Assembly (NCBI RefSeq): GCF_002796605.1 | Contig: NZ_CP024923.1 | Location: 744,001 to 808,000, forward strand | Length of the DNA stretch: 64,000 nucleotides | Reading direction: 5' to 3' | Origin: Sphingomonas psychrotolerans | GTDB lineage: Bacteria; Pseudomonadota; Alphaproteobacteria; Sphingomonadales; Sphingomonadaceae | Shown: in pieces, positions 44,334 through 52,771 of the stretch | How the letters are laid out: the number at the start of each line of letters is the position of its first letter | Numbering within the stretch: the stretch's first letter is position 1 | Made by a program: the position numbers and the translations under genes | The notes under the pieces: generated by a model | Told to the model about the DNA's origin: nothing | What the model saw: the letters and a program-made list of their open reading frames with translations, nothing else | Databases searched by the model: none

Positions 44334-46580
44334 ATGGAATACAAGAACCCGCTCGATGGCCTTAAAATCGGTTCGACTGCGTTCAGCTCGACCGGAAAAT
44401 GGGGGCTGTCAGTCGTAAACGGCGCGATTACCAAAACGACTGTCGTGCCCACCAAATGGATGTCAATGCAGGGCGAGAGCTCCTGTGTATATTCAAAGCA
44501 GATGAATCAAGGCTCCGCATCGCTGTCGGGCTCCTATGGTGTTTCTGGAATTAGCAAGTTGACCGGCGCGCTGTCCGGCTATGTCGGTAATGCGTCGGCC
44601 AAGGGCGGCAAGAATATGAAGGTGAGCTATCAGATCATTGTGCGCGGCGGCTTGGAGTACATAGATCTAGACAATCTTAATCCTGCATTGCTGATATCCG
44701 CCCTCAGCAAATCGGCGCAGGCAAGAATTCTTCGGGCTCTCGGAGCGTATCAGGACCTAGAGCAGGCTCTGGAACATCTGCCAAAAGACTCGCAGGATCC
44801 GCCAATTTATTCGGTTATAAAAGATGCTGAGCGATACAAGGCCGAATTTGGTAAGTATCAGCAGTGGTTAAGATCGGTAGATGATTTTAAGAGGGCCTGC
44901 GGCGACGGCATAGTGGTCCAGGTTGTTTGGGGCGGCGTTGGCATTGTCGACATGGAGATTGGGAGCGACAGCGGTGAGAGCGTGTGGAAGTACGGCGGCG
45001 AGACGGATTTTTCCTACGCTGGGGTAGGTGCTACTGTCTCAGTCGGCGCCACGTATGATGGAAGCCAGTCCAAGGAGTACGCAGGCGTTCACGCGAGCCT
45101 TGGGTCTTTTTCGAGCGGCTCCTGCGTGGACGACCAGACCACCGCGTGGTTCAAAGCTCTGGACGGTAAGTCGTTCCAGGAATTGGCCGACGTAAAAGTG
45201 CTCGCGAGAGCGCCGGACATGACGGCCAAGGCAGCCATCCGAACTCCCCCGGAGTTTATCACACCGAAAGTCGAAAAAAGTCTCACAGACAAGATCTCGC
45301 AAATCAAGGATCTTGACGGCCTTAAGGCGTACGCCACAGCGGCCGCCTATGATAAGGCGAAGGCGGATAACAAGAATCTTACACTAGAAGATTTTATAAA
45401 TACGTCGGGAAAACGAGCCAATGCTGCAAAACTAGATCTCGACATCGACAACCTAATGACCGAAATAGATGAGATGGCCAAGAAACGTTCAAACCTTGGC
45501 GAAGAGGAGGGCCTGCAGCTTGACATGGTCTCCGATTTGAATCATTCTGCCACGGCCGGGGACGATCCGTTTATCGGCTACAGTCCAATTGGTATCAAGG
45601 TCGCTAGTTGGGATCATCTCTTTCCCTGGCTTGCAACTGGAAATTTGAACTCGATTGTGGACGCAAAATCAACCCGGCCAATGATTATTCATCGAGCGAT
45701 GCTACAAGACTGCCTCGCTTTATCCCGGCTCTACTACATTGCACATAGCTCTGAGCTAAATTTGGGTTTCAGCGCTATCCAGGTGGCTGACGATTTCGCT
45801 CAGGCCGCATCAAGGCTGCAAAGTGGGTTGCTCAAGCAGAGCCTCAGAGATCCGGAGGCTTACGCACGGGCAGCAAGCGACGCATTGGGAAAGTTCGGTA
45901 CGAATACGAAGGAGATCTACAAGATTTGGTGCGAGGTAAGTTTTCTACGTGACTGTAACCTTGGGCTAGGGCTATTAGTAAAATCCCCTGTTTCCAAGGA
46001 TAAGTGGTGCTCTCCGTCAATACCTGCTCAGCACAGTGATGATAAATCTTTGATGTACGCGGCGGCTGCAGGTTGTGCATTTGATCCAACGGTTGGGAAC
46101 TACGCTGCGTTCGCCACCTTTTATAAACTTCTCCCGTTGATATTCCCAAGCGGAGAAATTCGTGTTTTCGGTCCGGGGGGATTCTTAGTGGCACTTTGGG
46201 AAGAAAAAGCTAATGTCCGACCGGAAAACATATATTTCGATCGGAACTCGCCGAAACTCTGCCCTCCATTGACAGCGGATAAGGCTGGCAGGTTCCTGGA
46301 ATCAAACCGAGGGCCCGTCTCCTATCGACTATATCCGGTTCCGTTTTCGGCGGCAGAAGGTGTGCAAAACTGGAAGGGGCAGTCGTTCAGTACGGGCTTG
46401 GCATCGCTGTCCGGTTTAACTTCGGCGCTGAGTGACTTGCAGAAAGACATTGGACAACGCCTTGCCTGGAGTCTCACGAGTGAAGCTTGGCCCGAAGGAT
46501 CCTCCGCCGAGGATTACTATGCGGAAGGACTTATCGCTAAGCAGTATATTGGATTGGTTGAGGAAGAAGACGCCTTGTAG
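44334..46580 (+). CDS. Large protein of unknown family, possibly MACPF-like pore former
   Basis: 748 residues from ATG 44334 (AGGAG about 7 bases upstream; the frame extends upstream without it). No signal peptide. The N-terminal 300 residues look like a MACPF/CDC fold: Ser/Gly-rich amphipathic stretches NQGSASLSGSYGVSGISKL and VGNASAKGGKNMKVSYQIIV, then ACGDGIVVQVVWGGVGIVDM and FSYAGVGATVSVGATYDGSQ, in the places of the two membrane-inserting clusters. The C-terminal 400 residues are helical with a conserved-looking LLPLIFPSGEIRVFGPGGF. Base composition and codon use are visibly AT-richer than the neighbours, so it was probably acquired. The pore-former idea is inference; a true match could be another toxin or effector family. 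Confidence 0.5.
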   Translation: MEYKNPLDGLKIGSTAFSSTGKWGLSVVNGAITKTTVVPTKWMSMQGESSCVYSKQMNQGSASLSGSYGVSGISKLTGALSGYVGNASAKGGKNMKVSYQIIVRGGLEYIDLDNLNPALLISALSKSAQARILRALGAYQDLEQALEHLPKDSQDPPIYSVIKDAERYKAEFGKYQQWLRSVDDFKRACGDGIVVQVVWGGVGIVDMEIGSDSGESVWKYGGETDFSYAGVGATVSVGATYDGSQSKEYAGVHASLGSFSSGSCVDDQTTAWFKALDGKSFQELADVKVLARAPDMTAKAAIRTPPEFITPKVEKSLTDKISQIKDLDGLKAYATAAAYDKAKADNKNLTLEDFINTSGKRANAAKLDLDIDNLMTEIDEMAKKRSNLGEEEGLQLDMVSDLNHSATAGDDPFIGYSPIGIKVASWDHLFPWLATGNLNSIVDAKSTRPMIIHRAMLQDCLALSRLYYIAHSSELNLGFSAIQVADDFAQAASRLQSGLLKQSLRDPEAYARAASDALGKFGTNTKEIYKIWCEVSFLRDCNLGLGLLVKSPVSKDKWCSPSIPAQHSDDKSLMYAAAAGCAFDPTVGNYAAFATFYKLLPLIFPSGEIRVFGPGGFLVALWEEKANVRPENIYFDRNSPKLCPPLTADKAGRFLESNRGPVSYRLYPVPFSAAEGVQNWKGQSFSTGLASLSGLTSALSDLQKDIGQRLAWSLTSEAWPEGSSAEDYYAEGLIAKQYIGLVEEEDAL

Positions 46581-46730
46581 TGGTTGGGCGCAGTGGAGCC
46601 CCAATGCGTGCGGTAGGGAAACCCGTGCCACAGCCTGATACCCGAACTCGTCCGCGTCGCAAGGCGTTACGAGACGTCCTGCCGGGACGTAGGCTGGCCC
46701 ATTCCGCGACGCGCGTTGCACTCGACGCCT

Positions 46731-47045
46731 TCATTCGCGCACGATGACCAGCCGCCGTTCGGCCGCCGCGGAGTCGTTGAACGCCCGGGTGACCTTCAGC
46801 CGCAAGTCTGCCTGCGCCTCCGCCACACGCACCCGGGCGGCGCCCTTGCCGCCCAGCTCGAGCGGCAAGGACATGCCGACGGTCGTCTCGGCCGAACTGA
46901 GGCCGCTATACGCGCCGTTGCCGATGACATTCTCGGCTTCGACGTTGATCGAGGGGTTCGGTCGAAGCGCCGCGGCGCGACGCTGCGCATCGGCGGCACG
47001 GACGCCCGCCGATGCCGCATCGATATCGGGAGCGGTTGAGCCAGT
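46731..47045 (-). pseudogene. Fragment of CzcC/TolC-like outer-membrane efflux protein
   Basis: The minus strand shows PDIDAASAGVRAADAQRRAA, LRPNPSINVEAENVIGNGAY, SGLSSAETTVGMSLPLELGG and RVRVAEAQADLRLK, then a stop at 46731. This is the first helical hairpin and first strand of a CzcC-like efflux channel (heavy-metal RND systems). No start, signal peptide or C-terminal half remains and no RND genes adjoin it. Relic of a metal-resistance locus. Confidence 0.7.
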
Positions 47046-47417
47046 ATATCGAACTGCGCTGGTGCTTCCCCGTCAATATTCGGCGCCGTATTGGAGGCGG
47101 CCAAAGGGCGCGACGTCCACTGCCGTCTCCTCCGACATTTGGTGCTCCGCGTTTTCCTCCTCGGTATTGTACCAACACAATAAAGGCCCGGAAAGGGTTG
47201 GCACCAACACTGTCGGAGCGGTGTGGCTAGGCGGTCGGAATGCTCGTCTGCTTTCGGGCTCTGTCGCTAACCCGATTAACGGCCGCTGCTGGGGCGGAAG
47301 CTGACAGTCCCGTTTATCGTCTACGGGCAAAGTCGGACTCTGACAGAGTCGCCGGATCGGTGATTAGTGCCGGTTTGGGGAGGTTTCCGGTCGTTGGAGG
47401 TATGGCGCCGCCACCCG
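47046..47417. other. Non-coding stretch between relics
   Basis: No supported gene. Short frames on both strands lack start signals and family patterns. It is part of a decayed area from about 46.6 to 47.7 kb. Confidence 0.4.
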
Positions 47418-47546
47418 GCCACGACTATTCTTGTCGGCGTGGATCAGGACAAGGGTGCCAGGGCCTTCATGATCGCCCGCGAGCTGATCGCAAAGCATGG
47501 AGACGCCGTCGCACTCACGTTGAGTTCCGGTACGACCCTTCAGTAA
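47418..47546 (+). pseudogene. Short relic with helical protein-like sequence
   Basis: The plus strand reads DQDKGARAFMIARELIAKHG followed by DAVALTL, a helix pattern similar to small ICE/plasmid-encoded proteins of sphingomonads, then a stop at 47546. There is no start codon or upstream part. Weakly supported. Confidence 0.25.
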
Positions 47547-47711
47547 CTTGCATCGCTTCCTGTGCTGGCACCTCGGCTCCTGCGGCGCATTTTAGCATGC
47601 CCGTCCCACGGCATTTCGGCGCGTTGCGCCGAGCTGCGGACAATGGTCGTGGCGGAGGAGGGAGGGGGATCAGTCCGATTGGATATTCTTCAGCACAGGG
47701 TGGACCGATCG

Positions 47712-48623
47712 ATGTCTGTACTCGCACAGCGCCTCGACCTCGAGGCAGCAGCCTCCGGATTGGTGACGCGCCTCGGTGGTGTCTGGCGGCCGTCCGGCAC
47801 CATGTGCCGCTGTCCTGCCCATAATGACCGCACCCCAAGCCTTTCGGTCCGGGTCGGTGACAGTAGCCTGCTCTTCAAATGTTTCGCGGGATGCAACGGC
47901 GTGGAAATCCTGAGAGCCATCCGGCGCCTGAATTTCGAGGTTCCCGTCAGCCCTGCGAGCGGCTCGACCGGGGCGTCCGACAGGGATGCCGCCATGGCCG
48001 AGCGCGCCCGGATGCTCTGGGGCGAAGCGCTGCCGATAGGGGACACGCCGGCGGACGCCTATCTCGCCAGCCGCGGCATCCTGAACCTGTCGCCCGCGTT
48101 GCGCTTCCATCCCCGGACCCCCCTGGGCCGAGGTCGGGCGGTTCGCTTTCGCCCCGCGCTGATCGCGGCCATCGAGGAACGGTCCCTCGTGGTGGCTGTC
48201 CAACGGATTTTTCTCGAGCGAGGCGCTGCAAGGCTGGCACGTGATCTGACGAAGCCCAAGCTTGCGCTCGGTCGCCCGCTTTCTGGTGCCGTGCGGCTTC
48301 ATCGGGCTGGCAAATGCCTCGGGATCGCCGAGGGCGTTGAAACAGCGGAGTCCGCCGCCGCTCTGCTCGGCATCCCGGTCTGGGCGACGCTTGGAGCCGA
48401 GCGTCTGGCGCGCATCGGCATCCCCGATTTCGTGGAACGGCTCATCCTGTTGCCGGACAACGATCGGGCGGGCCGTCTTGCCGAGCAGCAGGCCCGGATC
48501 GCCTATGCCCGCGCCGATCGAACGATCGAAACCGTTTGGCCCTGGTACCGGCTGAACGATTGGAACCGCGTGCTCCTGCGGGAGGGGAAGGGGGTGGGGG
48601 ATCGGGTGCGGTTAGCGGCCTGA
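47712..48623 (+). CDS. Toprim-domain primase/helicase-like protein (plasmid/ICE type)
   Basis: 303 residues from ATG 47712 (MSVLAQRLDLEAAASGLVTR). A CHC2-like zinc finger lies early (MCRCPAHNDRTPSL ... LLFKCFAGCNG), followed by a linker and a DUF7146-like region (LWGEALPIGDTPADAYLASR, GILNLSPALRFHPR). The toprim fold has GKCLGIAEGVETAESAAALL with the catalytic Glu and LILLPDNDRAGRLA with the D-x-D metal site. Such proteins prime DNA replication of ICEs and plasmids after transfer. It lies 34 bases before the ParB fragment, as in sphingomonad ICE cores. Confidence 0.85.
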   Translation: MSVLAQRLDLEAAASGLVTRLGGVWRPSGTMCRCPAHNDRTPSLSVRVGDSSLLFKCFAGCNGVEILRAIRRLNFEVPVSPASGSTGASDRDAAMAERARMLWGEALPIGDTPADAYLASRGILNLSPALRFHPRTPLGRGRAVRFRPALIAAIEERSLVVAVQRIFLERGAARLARDLTKPKLALGRPLSGAVRLHRAGKCLGIAEGVETAESAAALLGIPVWATLGAERLARIGIPDFVERLILLPDNDRAGRLAEQQARIAYARADRTIETVWPWYRLNDWNRVLLREGKGVGDRVRLAA

Positions 48624-48656
48624 TGGTCATGTGGCGCCGCCGATGGAGTGAACCCG

Positions 48657-48918
48657 ATGAACCCGAACATCATTTACGTCCGTGCGCTCGACTGCACCAA
48701 GTCGCCGCACAATGTCCGCACCCAGAGCGACGCGGATGCCGACGCCGAACTCGAAGCCAATATCGGCGAGAGCGGCATCGTCCTTCAGAACCTGATCGGC
48801 GTCGCGGTCCCGCGCAAGAAGGGTCATTTCAGCATCTTCGGTGGCGGTCGTCGGCTCGAGCGGATCCACAACCTGATCGCCAAGGGGACCTTCGGCGAGG
48901 ATTTCATGGTCCCGGTCC
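48657..48918 (+). pseudogene. ParB-like N-terminal fragment
   Basis: From ATG 48657 (GGAG upstream) it reads MNPNIIYVRALDCTKSPHNV, then ADAELEANIGESGIVLQNLI, HFSIFGGGRRLERIHNLIAK and FMVPV. This is the ParB/Sulfiredoxin NTPase fold (GGxRR box as in ParB) found in ICE and plasmid stabilisation proteins. After about residue 87 the sequence passes without interruption into a DUF736 reading frame, so the gene is truncated by a deletion; the DNA-binding HTH is missing. Confidence 0.8.
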
Positions 48919-49083
48919 GAGATCGGGGCCGCCTGGGCCAAGACCTCGAACGAGGGGCGGGAATATCTGGGCCTCAAGCTCGACGATCCGAGCTTCACCG
49001 CTCCGATCTACGCAAATCTCTTCGAGGACAGCGATGGCAAGACGCATTCGCTGATCTGGTCGCGCCAGAGCCGGCGGGATTGA
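48919..49083 (+). pseudogene. DUF736 C-terminal fragment fused to ParB relic
   Basis: The frame EIGAAWAKTSNEGREYLGLK then LDDPSFTAPIYANLFEDSDG and THSLIWSRQSRRD with the stop at 49083 is the C-terminal half of DUF736, a small protein of unknown function universal in sphingomonad and rhizobial conjugative elements. Its N-terminal half is lost at the joint with the ParB fragment (frame 48657 versus 48919 differ by one). A clear deletion junction between two ICE core genes. Confidence 0.8.
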
Positions 49084-49368
49084 CCGAAGGCACCGCGCCC
49101 GGTGAGCCGGGCGCGGTCGCTCTGGTGCGAAGCGCGGGGGTCGATCGGGATTGCGATTCAGGATATTCGGCATCGGGCTGGGGATGCGGGATAGAGGGCC
49201 GAGATCACAAGTTAGCCGTGGTCCTTTCAGACAGCGTTGCATTTGCAAACGCCGGGAAGGGCAGGGGGCGTGAATGTCTCATGCCGCGGGCGTCAGATGA
49301 CTCCCGGTTGCTGACGACACCCCGCGCCTAGCCCGTTGAGGCTGGATGACGCGAACGTATGATCGTCA

Positions 49369-49480
49369 CAATGCACCCAGCGCACGGGCAATTCACCGTA
49401 CGCGCGAGCGCTGCTCATAAATAGCTTATAATTCAGCGGTTTAATAAGCGTTCTTAAAAACCCGCCAAGGCATATTTTTA
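49369..49480 (+). repeat. Dispersed 115-bp repeat, copy 2
   Basis: Core identical over about 40 bases to copy 3 (52035-52140): CACGGGCAATTCACCGTACG, CGCGAGCGCTGCTCATAAAT. The AT-rich tail is more diverged here. Begins with a short open frame MHPAHGQFTVRASAAHK ending at TAG. Confidence 0.85.
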
Positions 49481-49627
49481 CGCTACGGCGCGGCTGAATT
49501 CAAGGAAAACTTCGCGGGTCGGTCAACCATTTAACACACGAGTCGACGATCGACAGGACCCAAACTGCGTATGGAAGCTGGGATTTAAATTTGCGGCGAG
49601 AAGGCAGCAATAATGTATCACTTGGCC

Positions 49628-49658
49628 AATCTGTATGATATCTAATTTGATACAGATT
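49628..49658. promoter_or_regulatory. Inverted repeat operator upstream of AbrB/VapC
   Basis: AATCTGTAT (49628-49636) and ATACAGATT (49650-49658) are perfect 9-base inverted arms with a 13-base spacer that itself holds GATATC. It lies 14 bases before the antitoxin start, the position expected for an autorepressor site of the AbrB-type antitoxin. Confidence 0.6.
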
Positions 49659-49672
49659 TGAAGGTTTGCGTC

Positions 49673-49921
49673 ATGAATGTTCAGCGCGGTAAATTGGTTT
49701 CGGGCGGCAGGTTGCAACTGCCGGCGGAGATGCGCCGGATGCTCGCGCTCGCGGATGGCGACACCGTTCTTCTCGAAGTGGTCGATGGTGAAATCCACGT
49801 TCGGCCACTGCGCGACGCGGTGTCCCGCGTTCAGGCACGTCTGCGCAAGTACGTGCCTGCCGACATGAGCCTTTCCGAAGAGTTGATCGCCGATCGCCGG
49901 GCCGAAGCCGCCGGTGAGTGA
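49673..49921 (+). CDS. vapB: AbrB/MazE-type antitoxin
   Basis: 82 residues from ATG 49673 (MNVQRGKLVSGGRLQLPAEM). The SpoVT/AbrB swapped-hairpin motif is GGRLQLPAEMRRMLALADGD then TVLLEVVDGEIHVRP. The C-terminal tail (SLSEELIADRRAEAAGE) is the usual toxin-binding helix of VapB antitoxins. Its end overlaps the toxin start by 8 bases (49914-49921). The perfect inverted repeat upstream suggests autoregulation. The symbol follows context; type II family proven by both partners. Confidence 0.85.
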   Translation: MNVQRGKLVSGGRLQLPAEMRRMLALADGDTVLLEVVDGEIHVRPLRDAVSRVQARLRKYVPADMSLSEELIADRRAEAAGE

Positions 49922-50303
49922 GGGCGCCTATATGCTCGACGCGTCGGCGTTGCTCGCGCTGATGCTTGGCGAGCGCGGTGCCGACACCATCAGCACGGTT
50001 TTGCCCAGCGCGCGCCTCTCCGCCGTGAACCTGTCGGAGGTGGTGGCGAAGTTGCAGGAACGCGCGGTGCCAGACGACGTGATCGCCGACAGCCTGGCAG
50101 AGCTCAATCTTGACGTCGTCGCGTTCGACCAACCGCAAGCGTTGCGCGCCGGTCTGCTTCGACAGGCCACGCGCGCGGCGGGCTTGTCACTAGGGGACCG
50201 GGCCTGCCTCGCGGCTGCCGCAGAGGCTGGCGCGACTGCGATTACCACCGACCGGGTCTGGGGAGGCCTCGATCTGGGCATCTCGATCGAGGTCGCGCGA
50301 TAG
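49914..50303 (+). CDS. vapC: PIN-domain toxin (VapC-like RNase)
   Basis: 129 residues from GTG 49914, or 123 from ATG 49932 (MLDASALLALMLGERGADTI). The PIN catalytic acids are D in MLDASALLAL, E in NLSEVVAKL, D in SLGDRACLAAA and a final D in TTDRVWGG, a full quartet. VapC toxins cut tRNA or rRNA and stop growth when freed from VapB. The overlap with the antitoxin couples translation. It may stabilise the island. Confidence 0.88.
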   Translation: MSEGAYMLDASALLALMLGERGADTISTVLPSARLSAVNLSEVVAKLQERAVPDDVIADSLAELNLDVVAFDQPQALRAGLLRQATRAAGLSLGDRACLAAAAEAGATAITTDRVWGGLDLGISIEVAR

Positions 50304-50417
50304 TCCGGCGATTCCGGACCTCACGAGACAGGTTCAAAGCGTCAATGTCGCGCACGAAGCGGTTGCGTCTTTCCAGCGTTAGCCGACCGGCGACTTTCTA
50401 TTTCTGCGGTGGCCCGG

Positions 50418-50446
50418 CGAACGGCGGAAAGTGGTGGGAAGCGGAC
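50418..50446. repeat. Short dispersed repeat, copy 2 (first copy 43959-43990)
   Basis: Second copy of the 30-base intergenic repeat: GAACGGCGGAAAGTGGTGGG then AAGCGGACC. Lies between VapC and the secreted protease-like gene. Confidence 0.55.
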
Positions 50447-50539
50447 CGCGTGCTTTCGTGGCGGCAGGTCGCGATATCAGACATTGAGCGCCGCAGCCGA
50501 CTGTCCGAAAGGATGGTGTTTTAAGAAGCGCGTTCTCCG

Positions 50540-51544
50540 CTAACTTGATGCGAGATAACCTGAGCGATCTATCAGCGCATTCACGGCCGCCGGGTCATCA
50601 TAGTGCAATTCAATAAGCTCTTTAACGGCCCGCCGCTTGTTCCGGGCGGCATCATAGTATCTTCGCGAGATCCGATAGCCGACGTAGTAACCCACGTCGC
50701 TCACCCCAAACGGATTGTTCGCGCTGTTCCAAAGCCAATTGTCGTAATCGTCCCCCCGCATCTCGGCCAGAAAACGCTGTCGAATGGCCGCATCATGCGT
50801 CGGACCGTAGGTGTAGACAGGCAGAGCCGGCTTCCTGTTGGTGATAAGCTCCGCCACCAATTCCGCTACGCCCTCACGCAGAACCTGCTGCGCCAAGCTG
50901 CCCTGAGTTTCCTGCTGCTGGGTATGCACATATTCGTGGATGTTGTTCTGCGCGTTGTTCGCGAAAGGGCGGGACGCGAAGTAGACGCCGAGGCGCGCGC
51001 GCAGTGGGTCGGGAAGTTCGGACACTTCTACGGTCTCGTCGCCCAAGGCAAGCTCGGCACCGATCAGCACCTTGTCGCCGGTCGTCGTACCCCCGGTGCG
51101 CAGCACGCCGATTGCGTAGGTGATGGAGGCGGGGCGAAGCCCCGGGTAGAGCCGGCGGAACTGGGCCACGTCATCGTTCAGGCTCGCGACCGCCTGTCGC
51201 GAGCGCGCCGTCAACGGCCTGATCGATTTCCAAAAGCGCGGCCAATTGACGATGGCGTCGACATATTGCTGCGCCGTGTAGCGCCGCGCCGCCATGAGCG
51301 CATGCAGGCCTGCTGTACCGGGATCGATATAGATGGTCTGGATCAGGCGAAGCCGTTCGGCGGGATCGGTCGCCGCGTTGATGGCATCGAACGCCTGCCA
51401 GAAGCGCGCGATATCCTGATCGGAAACCGTCTGCGATACTGCCGCTGCGCTCACCGCGATCGGCGGCCCTGCCGTGGCGAAGTTGGAAGGGACTACGAAG
51501 CAGGCCACCATAAGACGGGCAGCAACACCAACCATCTTTCTCAC
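50540..51544 (-). CDS. Secreted HExxH protein (putative zinc metalloprotease)
   Basis: 334 residues. The signal peptide is MRKMVGVAARLMVACFVVPS with cleavage near ATAGPP. A zinc-binding HEYVH motif (NIHEYVHTQQQETQG) is followed about 25 residues later by E in LREGVAELVAELIT, as in DUF2268-like gluzincins. It sits in a context of GVLRTGGTTTGDKVLIGAEL and a C-terminal YGPTHDAAIRQRFLAEMRGD. It probably acts in the periplasm or outside. The family match is tentative beyond the motif. No operon partner; it is divergent from an unrecognised relic. Confidence 0.65.
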   Translation of the reverse strand: MRKMVGVAARLMVACFVVPSNFATAGPPIAVSAAAVSQTVSDQDIARFWQAFDAINAATDPAERLRLIQTIYIDPGTAGLHALMAARRYTAQQYVDAIVNWPRFWKSIRPLTARSRQAVASLNDDVAQFRRLYPGLRPASITYAIGVLRTGGTTTGDKVLIGAELALGDETVEVSELPDPLRARLGVYFASRPFANNAQNNIHEYVHTQQQETQGSLAQQVLREGVAELVAELITNRKPALPVYTYGPTHDAAIRQRFLAEMRGDDYDNWLWNSANNPFGVSDVGYYVGYRISRRYYDAARNKRRAVKELIELHYDDPAAVNALIDRSGYLASS

Positions 51545-51611
51545 GACGACGTCTCCCCCACTATCGTGAAGTCTCTGCCTTGAGCAGAGCGATCGGTAAA
51601 GGAGCCACTAG

Positions 51612-51915
51612 CAGTGGAACAACTACGCGGCCTCTGAATCCCGATTGGCGCCCGAACCGGGAAACCGCTACTGGTCGCGCACGGATAGCTACTGGGAACC
51701 CAGCTCGCTCGGCTGGCCGTCCGACCACGACCCGGACACGAAGGCGATTTGTTTCACCGTCCCGCACCCCAAAAGCGGCGCCATCGACATTGCCATCGGC
51801 AAGCATGTCGGCGAGACCGTCTACCGGATCGAGTACCGTAGACGGTGCGCTGAGGATCACCGATCAGCTGCTGGATTGGGGCCGAGGCTTTATCTGGCCA
51901 AGGGTGGACCGTTGA
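51612..51915 (+). pseudogene. Unrecognised degenerate reading frame
   Basis: From 51612 (just after a stop) the frame gives NRYWSRTDSYWEPSSLGWPS, DHDPDTKAICFTVPHPKSGA and IDIAIGKHVGETVYRIEYR. A plus-one shift near 51838 continues TVDGALRITDQLLDWGRGFI to a stop at 51915. Codon pattern and composition are protein-like in both frames, so a frameshifted gene with missing start is likely. Family not recognised. Confidence 0.35.
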
Positions 51916-52034
51916 TCGCGGAGAGGGCTGATTGTCACTCCGCTCATTGCCTTGCCAAGATGGGGGGCAGGACGAGCCCAGCTTGCTACATCTGAACGAC
52001 GTTGACGTGCCCGCAAAGGTGGATTGGCGTGAGA

Positions 52035-52140
52035 TAATGCATCTCGCGCACGGGCAATTCACCGTACGCGCGAGCGCTGCTCATAAATTACTCAATATCA
52101 ACGACTTATCGACATTGCCAATTCACCGTCAGGGCACAAT
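52035..52140 (+). repeat. Dispersed 115-bp repeat, copy 3
   Basis: Shares about 40 identical bases with copy 2 and has the CCGTCAGGGCACA tail. Here the short frame starting MHLAHGQFTVRASAAHK continues into LLNINDLSTLPIHRQ and ends at 52171. Confidence 0.85.
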
Positions 52141-52336
52141 TTGGCGCGGGCTGGTAGCCCTGTCAACGTGATTTCAACCACCGATCCGGGCCTGTTGGAG
52201 CCAACTCCGGGGCCGCACTTGGATGAAAGAAACGAGGTCTCTTGGGACTAGGACGTTCGCCGAGCCTCGCGCGACCCAACGACCGCTATCGCCCGGTTTC
52301 GGATATCGCAGCCGGCACCTTCGGATGACCGATAAT

Positions 52337-52512
52337 GGGCCTATTTTGTGAAAAACTCCGCAAGCGGTCCAAAGGCGTGAGCGGTGCGCAATAGTCATTC
52401 AGCAAAGCGGTAGTAGGGCAATATAAATACGTGGAACTGCCCGTGCTCGTCGTAATGTTTCTAAGTCGGGGACCGGGGCCGGGTGCGCAGGAGTTTTCAA
52501 CAGAATAGGGCC
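52337..52512. mobile_element. MITE-like element with 23-bp terminal inverted repeats
   Basis: The left end 52337-52359 and right end 52490-52512 are inverted copies matching at 19 of 23 positions, sharing TGAAAACTCC-type and CCTATT blocks. The element is 176 bases long with no transposase. Its interior includes ATATAAATAC-like AT-rich sequence. No clear target duplication is seen. The rest of 52141-52771 shows only the promoter region of the autotransporter. Confidence 0.55.
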
Positions 52513-52771
52513 GTTTGCTGACCGGCCGCTTCAAATTGCCGCGCCGGTGTAAGCGGACGTCGGCGGCGATCGCGCAAAAAAAGATGCCGCATCCCTTTTC
52601 GCCCCTCGCAGGGGGCGGCCTACGACAACGTTACGCTGTTGCAATGACTTAGACGAACCATCCCCCGAAATCCGTGCCAAAAACCTGAACCAGGCGAGAT
52701 CACGGGTGCCAACGGCAGGTTGACACCAAATCAGCATGGGGTTCTCCGTCGACATATCGGGGGGAATACAC

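Larger units (their letters stand above)
49084..49672. other. Region with repeat copy and VapBC promoter, no gene
   Basis: It holds the second copy of the 115-bp repeat (49369-49480) and the control region of the AbrB/VapC pair. Remaining short frames are not supported. Confidence 0.5.
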
